Shown here: one piece after another, positions 1 to 14,300 of the stretch
How positions within the stretch are numbered: position 1 is the first letter of the stretch
Layout of the letters: each line of letters opens with the position of its first letter
Translations under genes and position numbers: made by a program
Notes under the pieces: model-generated
What the model was told of the DNA's origin: nothing
The model's database searches: none
Seen by the model: only the letters and a program-made list of their open reading frames with translations
Assembly: GCA_020746105.1 (NCBI GenBank)
Contig: CM036626.1
Coordinates: 10,434,001-10,498,000, forward strand
Direction of reading: 5' to 3'
Length of the DNA stretch: 64,000 bases
Source of the DNA: Trogon surrucura
Taxonomy: Eukaryota > Chordata > Aves > Trogoniformes > Trogonidae

Positions 1-37
1 GAGAGAATTTTCCTTATAACATAAGTAGTGGTCTGAA

Positions 38-80
38 GTCATAGAATGGTTTTGGTTGGAAGGGACATCCAAGACCATCT
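38..80 (-). mobile_element. CR1 LINE 3'-end remnant
   Basis: On the plus strand it reads tcatagaatggttttggttg then gaagggac, the reverse complement of the avian CR1 3' terminus with its terminal ATTCTATGA unit. Only the last few dozen bases are recognisable; the right edge runs into a 35-base tandem duplication. Confidence 0.75.
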
Positions 81-145
81 AATGCCGAGGAAGGCTCCCT
101 TAAGCTGCACCATCTAATGCCAATGAAGGTTCCCTTAAGCTGCAC
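76..145. repeat. 35-base unit in two tandem copies
   Basis: Copies at 76-110 and 111-145 both start catctaatgcc and end tcccttaagctgcac, differing at three positions. The left copy starts inside the CR1 remnant, so the duplication arose after that insertion. Confidence 0.85.
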
Positions 146-3100
146 GGGTGTTTTGATCAAAACTGTGGCAGCCTCATTCTATTTTTCGCCACAAGTCGCT
201 ATTAACAGATTTCCTGGGCCTGCCCCAGGCAAACCTATGACACAGTGTTTGCAAAATGCCACGAGCTGGTACAGGGTCTAAGCCAACAACAGGCTCCCGG
301 CAAGTGGGCATCAGCTCCCCTCACCAGCTTCACAGTCCTTTCACAGTCCATGCTCTTAGACCAGGCTGAGAGTTGGGGCCAGGGTTAGGTGTGCCAGAAT
401 AAAGAGGCAGAAGCAGCCTATATATTGGTTTTTAGTTCTAATGTTCCCTGGTTGATTGTTTATTTGCTTATTCATGAAGTGTGGCATGTTGTTACAGAGC
501 TGGTATGCCTGATACAAACTGGTGGATTTCCTCCATAACTAACTAGCCCTGTTGATTTTCCTAGGAGTAGCTCTATTTGTTACAGACCATGAACCCTTTT
601 AAGGGACTGTCTCACAAGTCCTAAAACTAATAGACATCTTTTTACAAAAGATGCAGAATTTTTTAAAATACAAAATGTTCTCAAGCAGCTACTGTAGACA
701 AGACATGGAATCTTGCAGCAACAAGCCCCAGAAGCAAAATAGATAATGAATGAGGGTAAAAATCCTTTTTCAATCCACATGTTCAGATTATTCTCTTTAA
801 TCAGTCTGAGCATTGCAGAGAAACATATTTGGTTACAGTGCCTGGTGTTTTCAGTTAATCATGTTCCTCCTATTCGCATTCATTTTGAATGTGAAACAGA
901 ACATGTATTTGTTTATTAAAACACGCTCTTATTAGCAGAACAGGCAGGAAGACACTCCCGGGGTTATCTAGGCTTTTGTTCCTGCAAATGACATCCCTCT
1001 TTTTCACAAATGGTGAAAGCTCAGTTTCTAACCAAGTTGAGTTGCTAGCAAACACTGTTCCAGCTGAGCAGGCTCTTTCAGGCTCTTGCTCCTCTAACGC
1101 AGAAGCTTCTCAGTTCCCGTCGCAGTGTGTTCCTGCCCACTTCACGGCTGTACGTGTCAGTGCCAATGTCTTTCTCTTCTCCATCTATTAGTCATCCACA
1201 AAATGTTAAGAGCATTTCTCCTTGGGTCTCACACATTGTCTGCGGAGCCTGGCAGAGCGATAACATGAACTGACATCTCCCACTTGTGTAGCACATAACC
1301 TTTGGACCTTTCCTGGTTCTGCCTCTCCTTCCTCCTTTGAGCCACTGGGCTGATCCAGTACGTGCCAGACGCCCTCAGCTTCGCCTCTTGTTCCTTCAGG
1401 GATGGTGCCAGCATGCACACACCCAGCTCAGCACTGCAGCTTCTTTTTAATTTCAGAATGCCTTTAATTTAAAACCATGTTTGCAATGCGATTCTTATGG
1501 GGTTTGGTGGTTTATTTCTTAATTGCTTGAGCTCTGTCTCTACACACAGAATACATGCCTGCACCCTCTGAATGCTCAATCTCACTAATTTCAGTTGGGC
1601 CAGGATTTGACTCATGGGTTTTAAGGTTGTTTTTTCTATTTTAGTAAGAAGCTAACATGTCTTGGGCTACTATTTTAGACAAAAGATCATTTTAGCTCAT
1701 AAAAGGGTGTGCGGGGAACTATGAGAATCGTGGTTGGTGATTTGGGAAAATGCTTTCAGAATTTTTTTAAAAAAGTAATCTTCATAATTAAAAGCCTCTG
1801 GCAATGTGATCCTCTTAATTTCCAAGTCCATTAGTAAAGCAGAACATCTGGTTCACCCTGCAACCAAGCTGAGATGTTTCCAGCATCACAGTAACATGCC
1901 TTTCAGCCTGGAGCATCTTCTTTATAATAACAAAATGTTGATAGCAAGAAATCTCATAAAACCTAAGGCCGTCTAGAAGCAGCCTTACCTGGAGGTGTGT
2001 GTGGAGCCCACTTTGAAGTCTTTTGCGTGTTCTGGTGGTCTGGAAGCCAGTTGCAGTGAGGGATGTTTCAATTTCATCAGGCACTAAAACAGCAAATGAA
2101 AATTCATCAACACATTTCTGTAAGCAACAGCCAGTCCTCAGATGACAGTATACCTTGGTGTGGCAACATTTTAGTGACCTGAACTAGAAAAGCTCTTTTG
2201 CTTGGTGTCCCAAAGACTTTCCTGGATTTCCCATAGCTTTAGGTCTGGCCTATGGTCTGTTGCATTTCAACAAAGCAGCAGTTTTAGTAGCCACGGTATC
2301 TCTTGCAGGTAGTCCTTCCCGTTAATTATATGATCAATCCTGTGGGATTCAGATCCAGGTGTGGCTCATTCTGTATTGCAGTAGTAGACAATGCAAAAAC
2401 GTGTTTGGAAGCCTCCGCTCCATTCTGCCACAGGTTTTTCATCAATCTCAGGAAAAACAATTCGCCTCACTTATCTCAGGTTACTCATGACAAAATCCAA
2501 AGGTGATACCAACCCGGTTCCAGAGAGCTTGCAGACAAAAGTCCCTGAGCTCCAAGAATGCTAAACTGTTTCTGTGAATCACCACTCTTCACAGGCTGAT
2601 GGGGGCAAGATTCATCTAGTGAAGCTTAGAATAAAATATCTCACTGATATTTAAAGGAACAAGGCAGAAAACTGAGAAAGGTTGAATTGCAACTGGATAG
2701 TGTTTTGTCATTTCCAGATGCTAAGCATTTGCTTTTGGAACTGCTAAGGAATAGGGTTGTGGATGGAAAACAATCAATCATAATTACATGCCAGTTGACT
2801 CGTTTGGTAGTTACATGTCCTTTGACTGAATTTATATGCAATATTGCACCTGGAAACTTGACCACAAACAATGCAGAAGTTGTTCTGAAGCCTGTGCTTT
2901 ACTCCACCCACCACCAGTATTGCCCCATTGTCAAGGGTTATTCAATAACTACAAGATGAGATTCCTGAGAGGATCAGCACTGATCCCCTCACTCGAGAGT
3001 TAACTTCTCTTGCAAATTCAGTTCATCAGGAAAGCTGTCATACCCACAGCATCTTTAATGCTGGGATTTATTCAGGGCTTGGCAGTACTCTCCAAATTGA

Positions 3101-3535
3101 GAATGCTTGTTTAGCTTCAAAAATAAAAAAGTGCTGAATTGTAGATGGTACAAAGACTAATGCTCTCAATCCAGATCCCTTAAAATTGACATTCTCCACA
3201 CTGCACTTGTTTTCTGGTTCTGAATTTATCAAAGACAAAGTGTGCTGGGAGACCCTGGCAGTTTGTCCAATGCCAAGGAGCAGCAGCCTGGTCCTTAGTG
3301 GTGCCAAGTTCATGATCAGTTCAGCAGAGGGCTGGGGGAAGGGAGAGGAGGCTGAGGGCTTTTTGTAACTGAGACTGCCCAAACAGCTTACCATTCTGAT
3401 CACAGGCCGGTGCCTTTCCATGAACCTTGCACCTATACCGCCCAGATTTTGAAGAGAGCTTTCTCAGAGCTGCCAATACACCCTTGCTGACTGATGGCAA
3501 AGTAGCTTTTGTAGCCCCAAAGCAACATACAGATC

Positions 3536-3605
3536 ATCATAGAATCATAGAATGGCCTGGGCTGGAAGGGACCTCAGATCCGTAACCTTGAGCAGCTCAA
3601 CACTT
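3536..3605 (-). mobile_element. CR1 LINE 3'-end remnant
   Basis: The plus strand shows two tandem terminal units (tcatagaatcatagaatgg) followed by cctgggctggaagggacct, then sequence resembling the CR1 segment ending gagcagctcaac. This is a heavily 5'-truncated CR1 inserted in minus orientation, a marker of bird genomes. Confidence 0.85.
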
Positions 3606-6600
3606 GTACCTGTGTGTTGCTCACTGAAGTGCAGACCTGCCATCTCATATTCATTGTCTACTGTCAACCAGCCACAGTTTGACATGAGTAATAGAGCACA
3701 GAACACAATAACCTGCCTGTTTGATCCTGGCTTGTTTGGTAAATATATATCTAGTGAGGATTTCAGAATTGCAGGGAGAAGAGTTGCAAGGGAAGGGTAT
3801 CAAGAGCTAAGAAGCATCTGAAACAATAACAATGAAATCAGTGTCTACCAAGAAAGGACAACAGCTATGCTGCAAGATGAATTTAGTAGAGCTGTTTTCT
3901 GCCACACTACTTTCCCTGTGACTTTTCCTGTCCACCATCTAAGTACCACCCAGACACCAGCCAACTGACAGCCGTGGGACTCTTTTCTGGCACGCTAGGC
4001 AGGGTTGTCCCCCCCCAGGAATGCTCCCTGTCAGACCTGCTTAATTAGAAGGCTTTTTTTCTGAATTGTGCTGCTCCCAGTCAGGTCTGGTAGGGTTTAA
4101 GTGAGCTATAGCTTTGTGCGGATGTACTCTGTTAAAAAACAAACAAAAAAGAACCAAACAAAAAAGCCTACATTTATTTCAAATAATCCACCTGCTGTTC
4201 ACCCATTGAGCTTGTGCAAAGTGGATATAAAAAGCTATCGGCTCTGAAAGAGTGGTATTTCCTTTATGCCTTGTCTGGAATAGGGACAAATCCAATTTAA
4301 TGAGGGTGGCATTACCATGTGGCAATGCAAAGGAGCGAAGCAAAAAGGAAAAAAATCTCGAACTCTGTGAGAAAGCTCCCTTTGGACGGGTTGATTGAGA
4401 ACTGGAACTACAGCCTGTGGGGAGAACTGACCCTGAATGCAGGAGTTTGGGAGCTTTGTTTTGCTAATGACCTTTTTGCAGATTAATTGGTAAAACACCT
4501 TGCCAGTATCTTAGAACATGATTCCCACTTTCCCAAAACATTATTATTAATTTGCCAGTTGCTGAAACAATTATATAACAAAAAAAAAAATCTGTGCCAA
4601 GATTGCTTTGGAATAGAGAAATGCAGCACTCTAGCACCAAGAATCTCACAGACTAAACAGAACCCACTGGGAGCCCTTCTCTAGATGAGAACTCGTGTTT
4701 ATTTTAACATGTAAATAAAATGGGTGAAAAAAAATGTCTTTTAAGTTTTTTTTTTTGTTGTTATTGATGTGGGTTCCCAATGGGTGGTCTGCATGGAAGG
4801 GAACCTTCTGAAGACAGCTTGAAAGGAAGTTGCAGCTGTCCCCCAAGACATTCACCAACAGCATGGAGAGAGTTCTTACATGATGCTGCTTTCATCTTCT
4901 TTTTCTCCTTGATGCTTAATCTACTGTTAGCAGGGAAGAATTAAGACTGTCTTCCCTGAAATGAATTGATTCGATTGTTTTCTTAAGCATAAAAGTATTT
5001 GAGGCACACGTATGGCTTTTGCAATGTAACTAGCTCACTTGATGCTGCTGCAGTGTGCTGGACAAGGCTCCCTGCTCAGAGATCGAGAGGTGGGTCATTA
5101 ACTTGCAGCGTTCTTTGGAGGGGAACAATCAGGCGGCTTGTGCAAACTCTCAGGCAGGGCAAATGAAACCATCTTTAGGCAAATAGAAGAGCAAGAAATG
5201 AATGGCCTTTGTTAAGGAAAAAATGGAAATGTTTTCTAGTTAAACAAGCTGTCATTTAGGACTTAATAGCATGTGCGTGTTGGAGAGCCAACCCACATGC
5301 CAGCCGTGCTTTGGAATAAATGGGCAGGGAAGGGGAGTGTGCAGTTCCACTCCAGTGCTGGCTTTTTCATTGAAAACCCTGACATTTTGAATTGGTGCCC
5401 CAGCTGTTTTAAAGCTGGAACTTGGATAAGAAAGTTAATGCATATAGACTTTCATCCTTGTTTTCTTCTTGGAAAAAAAAAAAAGTTTGCACACTTTAGG
5501 GGGGTTTTATGGTACAAAAACAAAAGAAAATTTATTCTAAAAGTTTTTAAAGCTAAAGTAAAATAGCAGGGAGATTGCCCTTGGCTGCTTTTCTCTTCCA
5601 GTGAGTGTGAAACTCTAGCTATTAGTGGTATCTTAAGTCATATGTGGAGAGTAGAAGAGAGGCCCTTCTCTGTCCTTAAAAGATCAGGAGCATATATGCC
5701 AAGTGAACTAGTGAGACCCTGGATTAACTCCAACAAAGTCCATGCAATTTTTTCCGCATTATCTGAGCAATGATACTGGCTCTGTCATGCCAGAATAAGT
5801 CTTTGAAAACTAGCTCTCACATTCAATAAAAGTTATCTGCTCCTCACAGAAGAGTACAAAATCTCAGCACATTTCTGTAAGAATAACAGTTAATTATTAT
5901 AGAGTCTTAAATAACATCACTTAATTCCAGATTATAACTCTTTAGAGGCACCATAAATTGTGCCTCACTGATTATATCTCTTACATTTATATTGTGATTT
6001 CCATTCCACAGGAAGAGATATTTGAAAGGTGTTAAAGTTTAGCTGCCAGTCCAGCCTTAGACAGATGCTCTCTATGATCCCCTTCCAGGAGAGCATAACA
6101 CAGGGACCTGGGAGAAACACTTTGAGATTGAAAAACCTTGAATCGGTATAATGAAAAAGAAAATAATACTCAGAATAACAATAGAGATGTTGAACTATGT
6201 ATAGGTATTATACAAGCATATAAATATTTTCAAAGATACAAGAGAATATGTTAATACAGAACCCTCACCTTCTGGATGACAACTAGGTCCCAAGCAGGAA
6301 AAAAAGTTCCAGACTGGACTTGGCAGTGGACGGGAGCACCCCAGCCTAGAGTCCTGATCATAGCCCCAAAAGAGAGCTGTGCAGCTCCCACTGGGGAGGC
6401 AGAGGCAAGACAACCTGTCTCAATGAACAGAGCTCCTCTGCAGCGTGAAAACAGGAGGCTGGAACACCAGCAACCCAGGGAGAGATGACCAACAGCAATT
6501 CCTCCAGCCCAGCAGCACTAAAGGCCCCAGGGCTCTGCTCAGGGCCCTTTTATACTGAGCACATGGGAAGGAACGCTGGGATTGGTCCATTTGGGTCACC

Positions 6601-9600
6601 TTCACCATCCTCTCCTCCCCATGGGCACAGCTGCCCCCCTGCCCCGCTGGGATTGCCCCCAGAGAACTTTTATCCTGGGGCTCCCAAACCAGGACAAAGG
6701 GAATCATTTCACCCATCACCAGAAGAAACTTCTTTGCAGAGGAACTCAGCAGTTCCTCAGTCATCTACACTGGCTTTGTGCAGCATTTTCAAATCATTCA
6801 TCCCCATAGCTTGGTAGAGAAGAGCGTTCCTTTCAGCTGGCTTTTGCTTTCATGTTCTTGAGGGCTGGCTTGGGAGGTGGCACTGCAGAAAGGGCTGAGG
6901 AAGAAAGTGGAATACGGTTGTGTGTGAGCATTGTGGCAAAGGAACTGGGCTCCATATTCCTCTTTCACGAGCCTTAGCTTCCACCAGCCATGCCACAGCA
7001 GCCTCCCAATGATGTGATAGGAAGGACAAAGCTACGCTACTCCAGGCAGCGTGGGAAGTGGCCGTGGTATGTGCAGGTTTTCATACTGCATGCTGCCTTG
7101 CCCCCTTTCATTACATGATGTCTCTGGAGACACTTAAATTTCTCATCTGGCCACAGTGACTGCTGTTTGTAAATGCAGCCCATGAAGAGCTCATTATTTT
7201 GCCACACAAACACTCAGATGGTTTTTTTTCAGACTGTATTCATGAGCAGCATGATGTTCCAGGAAGACTTTTAAGGAACTGCGATTCAGAGCCAAATTCA
7301 GCAACAGCATAAGAAATGGGCAAGTCTTCTAAAGCCAAAAGCCCCATGTTTGTATCCATTAGAGGAGAATTGGCTCTTAACATTGACAGAAACAGTTTGC
7401 CTTGTCGAACAGAATTAACGACCGCTCTGATATGTACCAGGTCATTTTGTTTGTCATCTCTGGAGTACAGAAAAGATTTTAAATGGCTTCAGCGGGATGA
7501 CTAGTTCTCAGCTTCCCAGCAATAAGGCACAAATAATTTTAGTATAGAAAATTGCCTGTTTCTTTTTCTTTTTTTTCCCTAACCAAGACAACAAACAATA
7601 TAACTCTGTGTGTGCACTATTCTAAAAATATCTCAGCTCTGCAAATGTGTCTCTGCTGTGGGAGGAGAAAGCTTTCAGTTTGCTGCACTCTTTGTGTGAG
7701 GCAAGTGTATAAAAACTATCCAGCAAATGCTGAAAGAAAAATTATTTTCCTAACCTTTAGAAGGAAGAGTGAAGCTGACAGACTTGTACATTCAGAATAA
7801 GACTCCCTTTTGGTAAGAGAGAGGCAGAATCTAACTGTAATTCATAGTTAGGTGCTCCATACGTAAAACACCAAAGGTGGAGAGAGACTTCCTCTGGGTA
7901 CCATATGTAGTGCTTATTGTCATGGAAAACCCAGTGTACTCACTGTAGCTATACCAGCAGTGTGAAAGAAGGGATGCTGAGAACTAGCCGCATCAGAAGT
8001 TGCTAAGGACAAGCATGAGCTGAGCTATATTTCAGATCCTGGAGGAACATAAAGATGGAAGCAGTGGTGAGAGGGAACCCTCTTTTAGTTCCTTGTGCTT
8101 CCTATCTGATGTGGAAAAGCTTTGTACCATAGGCTTGTATCAGATATTCAGTGTAAAGCTTGTCAGTAGTGTAGACCAGGTTTACTCTGCCTTGTGCCCC
8201 ACAGACCTGTCTCTTGGCCATCCAGGTCACGGGCTTAGCTGGAGCATTTTACAGCCACCTTCTAGGCTAAGCACACCTTTTTCTTGTGGAAACAGGAGCT
8301 GTCGGACGGGATAAGAGGAATGGTTCACAGCTAAGGCTTGGTCAGACGGACACTGGAAAGCTCACTTCCGAGGTTTAGCTAGAAAACACTGCGGCACAGC
8401 AGCTGACCTAGGTGACAACTTGACTAGAGCCAAGGTAGCATAGCAAACCCTAGGACAGCTTACTCTGCTTCTCCTAGCTCAGGTATCTCTGTCCAGCCTT
8501 TGCTCTCCACCTGCATGCAAAACGAAGAGTACATACATATGGAGGGCAAACACTACTAAATGCCCTCTGTGCATCAGAATTGATTTGGCTGGGGAATGGA
8601 AAAAGATAGGGGAGCTAAAACCAGAACAGGCTCCCTTGCTGTGTTAAGTCTGTTCTGAGGGCAAGGAAGCCCCTGTGTTGAGTAGGAATCTGAAGGATGA
8701 ACTCCGAGGTGCTTCCTGTGTGTGTTTGTTCTTCAAGTGGAACATTTGCTTTACAGGATACTGACAATACAGACCCAGTCTGTTGACTTTTCCAGATGTT
8801 GATTGTCCTGCTTTGAAGTTTCTTCCTGTTCTTTTAGTTGTTTGTGCTTCTGAATGGTGGGCTAGATGTACTGCTTGTTAAACAAATAATTAAACCTTGA
8901 GAGCTTTGAAATCCAGTATGTTTAATTAATGAGCTTTGCTCACTTGATGAAAAGATGTGTACTCGATTCATCACAAAACAAGTATAGTTTTTTCAGTAGC
9001 GAACTGTTATGACAATTTGAAGTGTTTACCAGTTTGTTAATATTTTCTTTTGTTAAACCTTAAAAAAACACCCGAGCAGAAAATCAAGGCTTCACACAAC
9101 GTTTGCTATGTAAACCCATTATTAGTGTCGTCTTGTGTTTTGTCTCACCCACATGCTACATCTATGTGCTTTCTCCCATCTCCTCCTCTGCAAAACTGAG
9201 CTGCCTTATAGTCTGGGATTAGGGTTAATGATTGCTTTGAGATCTTGCAGTACCTTGAACCAAGGTCTGTGATGATGCCCTGCTGTGCTGGGTGCTGTAC
9301 AAGAGCAAAAAACCCCAGTCCTTGCTCAGAGTTTCAATAGATCTCATAAATACAGGCATCAGCCGTAATGCCTTGTGACAACACTTAATTACTGCTGCAC
9401 TGAGTTCCAAAACTGAAGCACTCCTGAAAACTGTTTCATCTTGTGCTTCAAGTTTAACATCCAACCTAAAGGCATTTCATTTAGGGTAGAGAGAAAAACA
9501 GAGGTGGACAAGGGTCACCATCTCCCAGTCTATGGGGTTTGGATATTAAAATGTGGTGCTGAAATAGTCCCTTCCCAGAGCAACGCGATCGCAGGGTAGG

Positions 9601-10228
9601 TTGTGGACCACCACAGCGAAGTCCCCACCTGAGCAAGCTGCCACCAGCTCAGCAAGATCGCAGGAGGGGCATTAGGTTTGGCATATTTTCACCTTGCGCG
9701 CCAGAGGAGCCATCCAAATTTCTGTCACTGGCATCTCCCTCCCACAGGCTGGAGACCCAGCATTGCTCTGCTGTGTGAGCCACCTGCAGAGTGAAAGCAC
9801 TTATGAGATCTTTTAAGTGTGTTTTTTTCCCTAATCCAGATAGTTTAGCAGCAGGGAGGACATACTATTTCCATGTCTCTCCAGCAGCATTGCAAAAAAG
9901 GGTGAGGTAGGGCTCACCTTGCCACGTACTGCAGTGTCCAGCACCAGTGAGGAGCCCATCCTGTCTCCAATTTGGGGCAGAAAAAAAAGGCAGAGGCCTT
10001 CAGGAATAAAACATATCTCAACCATTCCCTTTACCCCAAAGTTGGAAACATCAAAATATGTGAAAAGTCAAGATCCAGATTCCGCCTGGAGAATTACTGC
10101 TCCCCAGGCAGGTTTCTCCTGTCCTCTCTCTCTGTTTTATGGGTCTTCCATAATAAATAGGGACCAAAGGATGAAAAAACAGCATAAGCCATAATTTCTG
10201 CTCTCCCATGACTTAAGCTTTAAGGAAC

Positions 10229-10288
10229 AGCACTGAAATCAGTAAATTTACAGCAGCATAGCTGAGGTCAGCATTTGACCCTGCATTT
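10229..10288. repeat. possible old amniote interspersed repeat relic
   Basis: The stretch with cactgaaatcagtaaattta and then gctgaggtcagcatttgacc resembles a very common bird, turtle and crocodilian repeat that carries 'gaagtcaatgg' and 'gaggtcagaatttgacc' type words. This is recalled resemblance, not a computed match. Confidence 0.3.
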
Positions 10289-11310
10289 CCCCTGTCACCT
10301 CATCTTCCGTAGCAAAAATGTTCCTGATGAAGCTCTGAGGAGCGATTCAGTCCACACCTGAGTGTGCAGGGTCGAGTTGTGCATTTTTTGGGGGGTTGAC
10401 AGTAGGAAAGAGAAAGATATATGTATAGTGCGTGACATACAAAAGTCGGTGTTTAGAACAAAAAATGTGCAAATATGCAAGGGTGGGCAAGGTGTGCTGC
10501 CACGCTCATCCACCCCTGCAGTGCCTCGGAGGGCTGGGGGCTAATGGGGGTGTGCAGAGTTAGGCACTGCCAGACTCTCCTCTTTGCCTACTGCTCTTTT
10601 TTTTGTATTTAGTGTATTTAAGGATGTATTTCTTCAGCTATGATTTTGCCTCATAGCCTCAGCAAAAAAAGCATCATGTCAGTGGATGCCCAGCACACCT
10701 CACCTCATCTGAAATGAGTCTGCCCAGCAAACCCAGAGCTGGGGTGCTCATTTCTTCAGGCAGTTCCCACTTGGCCTTTACTGAAAGGAAGGGAGTGTCA
10801 CGTCGCATTGTGCTTTTCATTTTTTTCAGCGTATCTCCAATCTGACCAGGATGTAACATTTTTTGAGGTGCATGAGCCAATGCCAGCTGAATAGTCTGGC
10901 TGCTTCAGAGTGGTTTTCAAAGGCAAGTCCCAGAGCACAAGAGAATATGAGATTTGAGGAATGGAGGGACTTGTAGAAGTATGCATTTGCAGGGCCACAG
11001 GATCCATTATGCAGCCAGGGTGATACCTACATGGTGATAATGCACTTCCCAGAGCCCTCACACTCTCAAATGTTTCATTACTGAACCCTCAGCTTTGTCT
11101 TCCTGCGTAGACAGTCAGTATTCTTCCATCCAGAGAGTTGTGTAGCTGTGAAGGATCTATAATAATAGGTGAAATCATGCTCTGAAGTCATGCTTTCCAA
11201 CAGGATTGACTGATTATGAGTTACTGTTCAGGTTTCTGTGGTGGCAGAGCTGCAGTCTTAGCCAGCTCATGCAGAAAATACAGAGGGCAGAAATTAATAA
11301 CTATTACATA

Positions 11311-11372
11311 TTGGGCCAGGTCATTCCAGCCTTTATTCAGACTTCAAGTGAAGTATATTATTTTGCAGTGGA
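11311..11372. repeat. possible old amniote interspersed repeat relic
   Basis: Contains ttgggccaggtcattccag then cctttattcagacttcaagt, in the same word order as the common sauropsid repeat (gggccagattct, then tttattcagg, then caagtgaagt). Recalled resemblance only. Confidence 0.28.
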
Positions 11373-14300
11373 GTATTTGGTTGGAAATGGAGGCTTAGAC
11401 CTCCTAATTCTGGATTGGATTCTCATTTTTAAAGGCTCAGATCTAGGAAAGCGTGCCCACAATTATCTCAGTGTACGCAACCTGAAATGGTCGATCACTG
11501 AGCCACCACACAAGCTGGATGTGAAGCCAAATAGATATTTAAAGCTGTTTGACAGCTTTTGGAAACCCAGTCTGCCATGCAGAGGTGCACTGGCAATCAC
11601 AGCTCTTCACAGAGTAACATTTCGTGGTTATAACCCCACACTGCCCTGTTGAAACCAAGGGCCCCAGGAGGAGTGTTGTGATGAGGAACTCATGGAGCTG
11701 TGATTCTCGTGACACTTCCCTGTCATCTCCCGTGGTGATGTGTCACTTGACTCTGCCTCTGGTTAGATCCAGTTCCTGGGTGCAGGAGGTTCCCCTCCTC
11801 TTGCACCCACTGTCTTGCCACTGGCACTGTGAAACCACTACGTCAGGTTCATTCCCAGCAAAACCCAAAGCAAATAGCTTCACATCAAGGATGAACCTGA
11901 CCTTTCACTCTTAACAGCTTTAAAGGCAAAAGATCAGAGAAAAACATGTCAATATTTTTGACCGTACTGATTTTTCACCTAATACAAGAGGTCTTAGTTC
12001 CTCACTCTGAAGCTTTCTCAGCTGGGAGATTCAAACATGCAATAAATTCATTCTCTGGTGGAGTAAGTTTGGTTTCTTGGAGGGGCAGAGAGGAAAAAAG
12101 TAAAATAAAGAACACAACCTACTGATGCAATCCAGCTAATCTTGTGCAAGGAGCAGAGGTAGTATTAAAGCAAAGACTTGCATAGTTCCTTTACCAGATG
12201 TGCAGACAAACTTCTCCTTGAGCATTGCTCTGTGCCATCTGAGTGGGGAGCAGCAGTTTAGTAGTTAAAAGCAGGGTCAAAAAGTGAGTTCATTAAGTTA
12301 TTAATAAAAAACACAAACCCTGCAGAAATCCAATGAGATGCTTGTCACAGCTATTGCATAGCTATTTCTTGGCTTCCACAACCATAACTCTGTTATGAGC
12401 AGTATCATTGTTACGAGGTAAGACCAGGGGATTTGCTCCATGTTGAGCATCAAGGAGCTGTTCCAGACCTACCTCTGTCTCATCCAAAAATAGAGCAAAG
12501 CCTCACAGCTCCATAACAGGGAGGCATGGCCCATATACAGACCTGGGCCACAGGGGTTTGCTATTTCTGCTTGCTCAGCTGTCTTACACAGCCACTGTAG
12601 AAAAAGAGGTACTAGAAGCAAGTGCAAGCAGTACTGGAGAAAAAAAGAAGTGGAAGTGCAGAGCTCTGCTATGAGAAAATATTCTTCTCTCTATTCAACT
12701 CATATTAACCTGCTAAATTTGAAGTTTAAATAATAGGCAGATAATGCATTTGAGGCCCACAAAGTGAGTGGACTGGACATGTACAATAGTTGGGAAAAGC
12801 TCGCTTTGTGTCTGTAATAAAAATCAGTTTAAAGTTAATAGATCCGCTGGCCACACACATGGCTTCACTTCTGTAGTTTATTGCAACTTGTATTTTAATT
12901 GGCTTTTCGATTTGTTCCTGGTCACTGATCCATGGAGGATGCTTGCTATATCATATTTTGGCAGGAATTGGAGTGTATACATGGAAGGCAGAAGCAGTAA
13001 TACGTTATTTATAGTTGACCAGCGTGACATCTATGGGTTTATCTGGCAGCCAGCACAGCTGATTGCAGTGTTCACTGCCAGGAGACCCAGGTCTGGAGAG
13101 CACCTGACAGGACAGAAGAAGAACAAGTTTAGAGTTCAGTTTTTCTTAGCTGGAGTGTATTTAGTTCAGCTTTTTGTTACGAATTCTGCCTGATTTGCAA
13201 GATGATTTTTTTGGATGGCTTACAAGAAAACTAAGTTTCGACACACCGATTTCTTCTGGTAGGACTATTACCAGCAGATCTACCTGAAAAGCCTTTACCT
13301 TTTGGGCTGGGTAGGTAATGCTTTTCTTTGCTGATCACTAGAGGGGGTACTGTCCAGCACGTAAAAAATTGTCAGGCGCTTCACATCCTTTGACAAGTCA
13401 TTGCCCCTTTGTGCCTTTAAGTATGCCCAAGTGCCCACTGCAGAAGGCCTAGGGAGACACACAGCAGGAGGGAGATGTTTTTTCTCTATACCCTGTCCCA
13501 TATGGATGGGATGTGTTTCTCCCTTCACAGTCCTCCTTAACAACCTGCATGGAACAGAAACAAGCAAGGACACTGTTTTTAAGGAAGAAGCCTATTTGTG
13601 ATAGATAATAACATGTATGCGTGGTCAGGTAAACATGCAGACTGCTTCCCCAAGGTGGTATTAATTTCAAGCCTTTGCAAGCTCAAAATTGCCTGCAACC
13701 ATGTTTGTGGGGATGCTGGCTCCACCTCTGCCAGGGATGCCGCTGTTCCCATAGCAACTCACCATCTCCCTTTTTAGTCTTTCCCTTCCCTTTGATCAGA
13801 CAAGATAATTCCCAGATACAGAATGAGCTAACAGTGTCCTGGTGCAGTACAGTTTGCGGTAACGCTTGGTTAGGAGGAGCATGCCCCTTGATATTTACCC
13901 AGTGCAGGTTGGTGCAACCACCATCACTTGGCCTCCTCTGCTGAGAGGCTTCAGTGAGAAAACGCAGGACCCTGCAAAGCTCATGCACACCCGGGCACTG
14001 GAAAAGGCTGTGTTCATGGCCCTTTAAGTTTCTAGCAACCATATCCAGTCTGTGTTTCTTGCCAAGACTCCACGCCACAGTTCCTGCAGCACAGCGAGCC
14101 ACCAGATCCCAGCAGCAATGACCGCTGGGGCACAAACCCGTTTCCCAGGATGCAGTGACCCGCCATCGCTACAGCAAGGCAAGGCAGCCCCTGTGCTCTC
14201 CTCACCCTGACGCTGAAAGCTGCAAGAGGTTAGATCAGTACTCCTACAGTACTCCTAGTTTTGAAGAGCAGGTAGAAGCACAAGGAAATATAAGATTTTT

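Noticed and set aside
2687-2959. 90-codon open frame with an even amino-acid composition, considered as a retrocopy fragment
   Set aside because: I could not match it to any protein family and there is no poly(A) tail or target duplication beside it.
11206-11652. Open reading frame of about 148 codons on the plus strand in an MGLL intron
   Set aside because: No recognisable domain, low-complexity composition or family resemblance; a stretch this long is expected by chance in 64 kb of six frames, and it sits within an intron with no splice evidence.
13683-14135. 150-codon open frame on the minus strand in an MGLL intron
   Set aside because: No domain or conserved motif; cysteine- and tryptophan-rich translation typical of noncoding frames.
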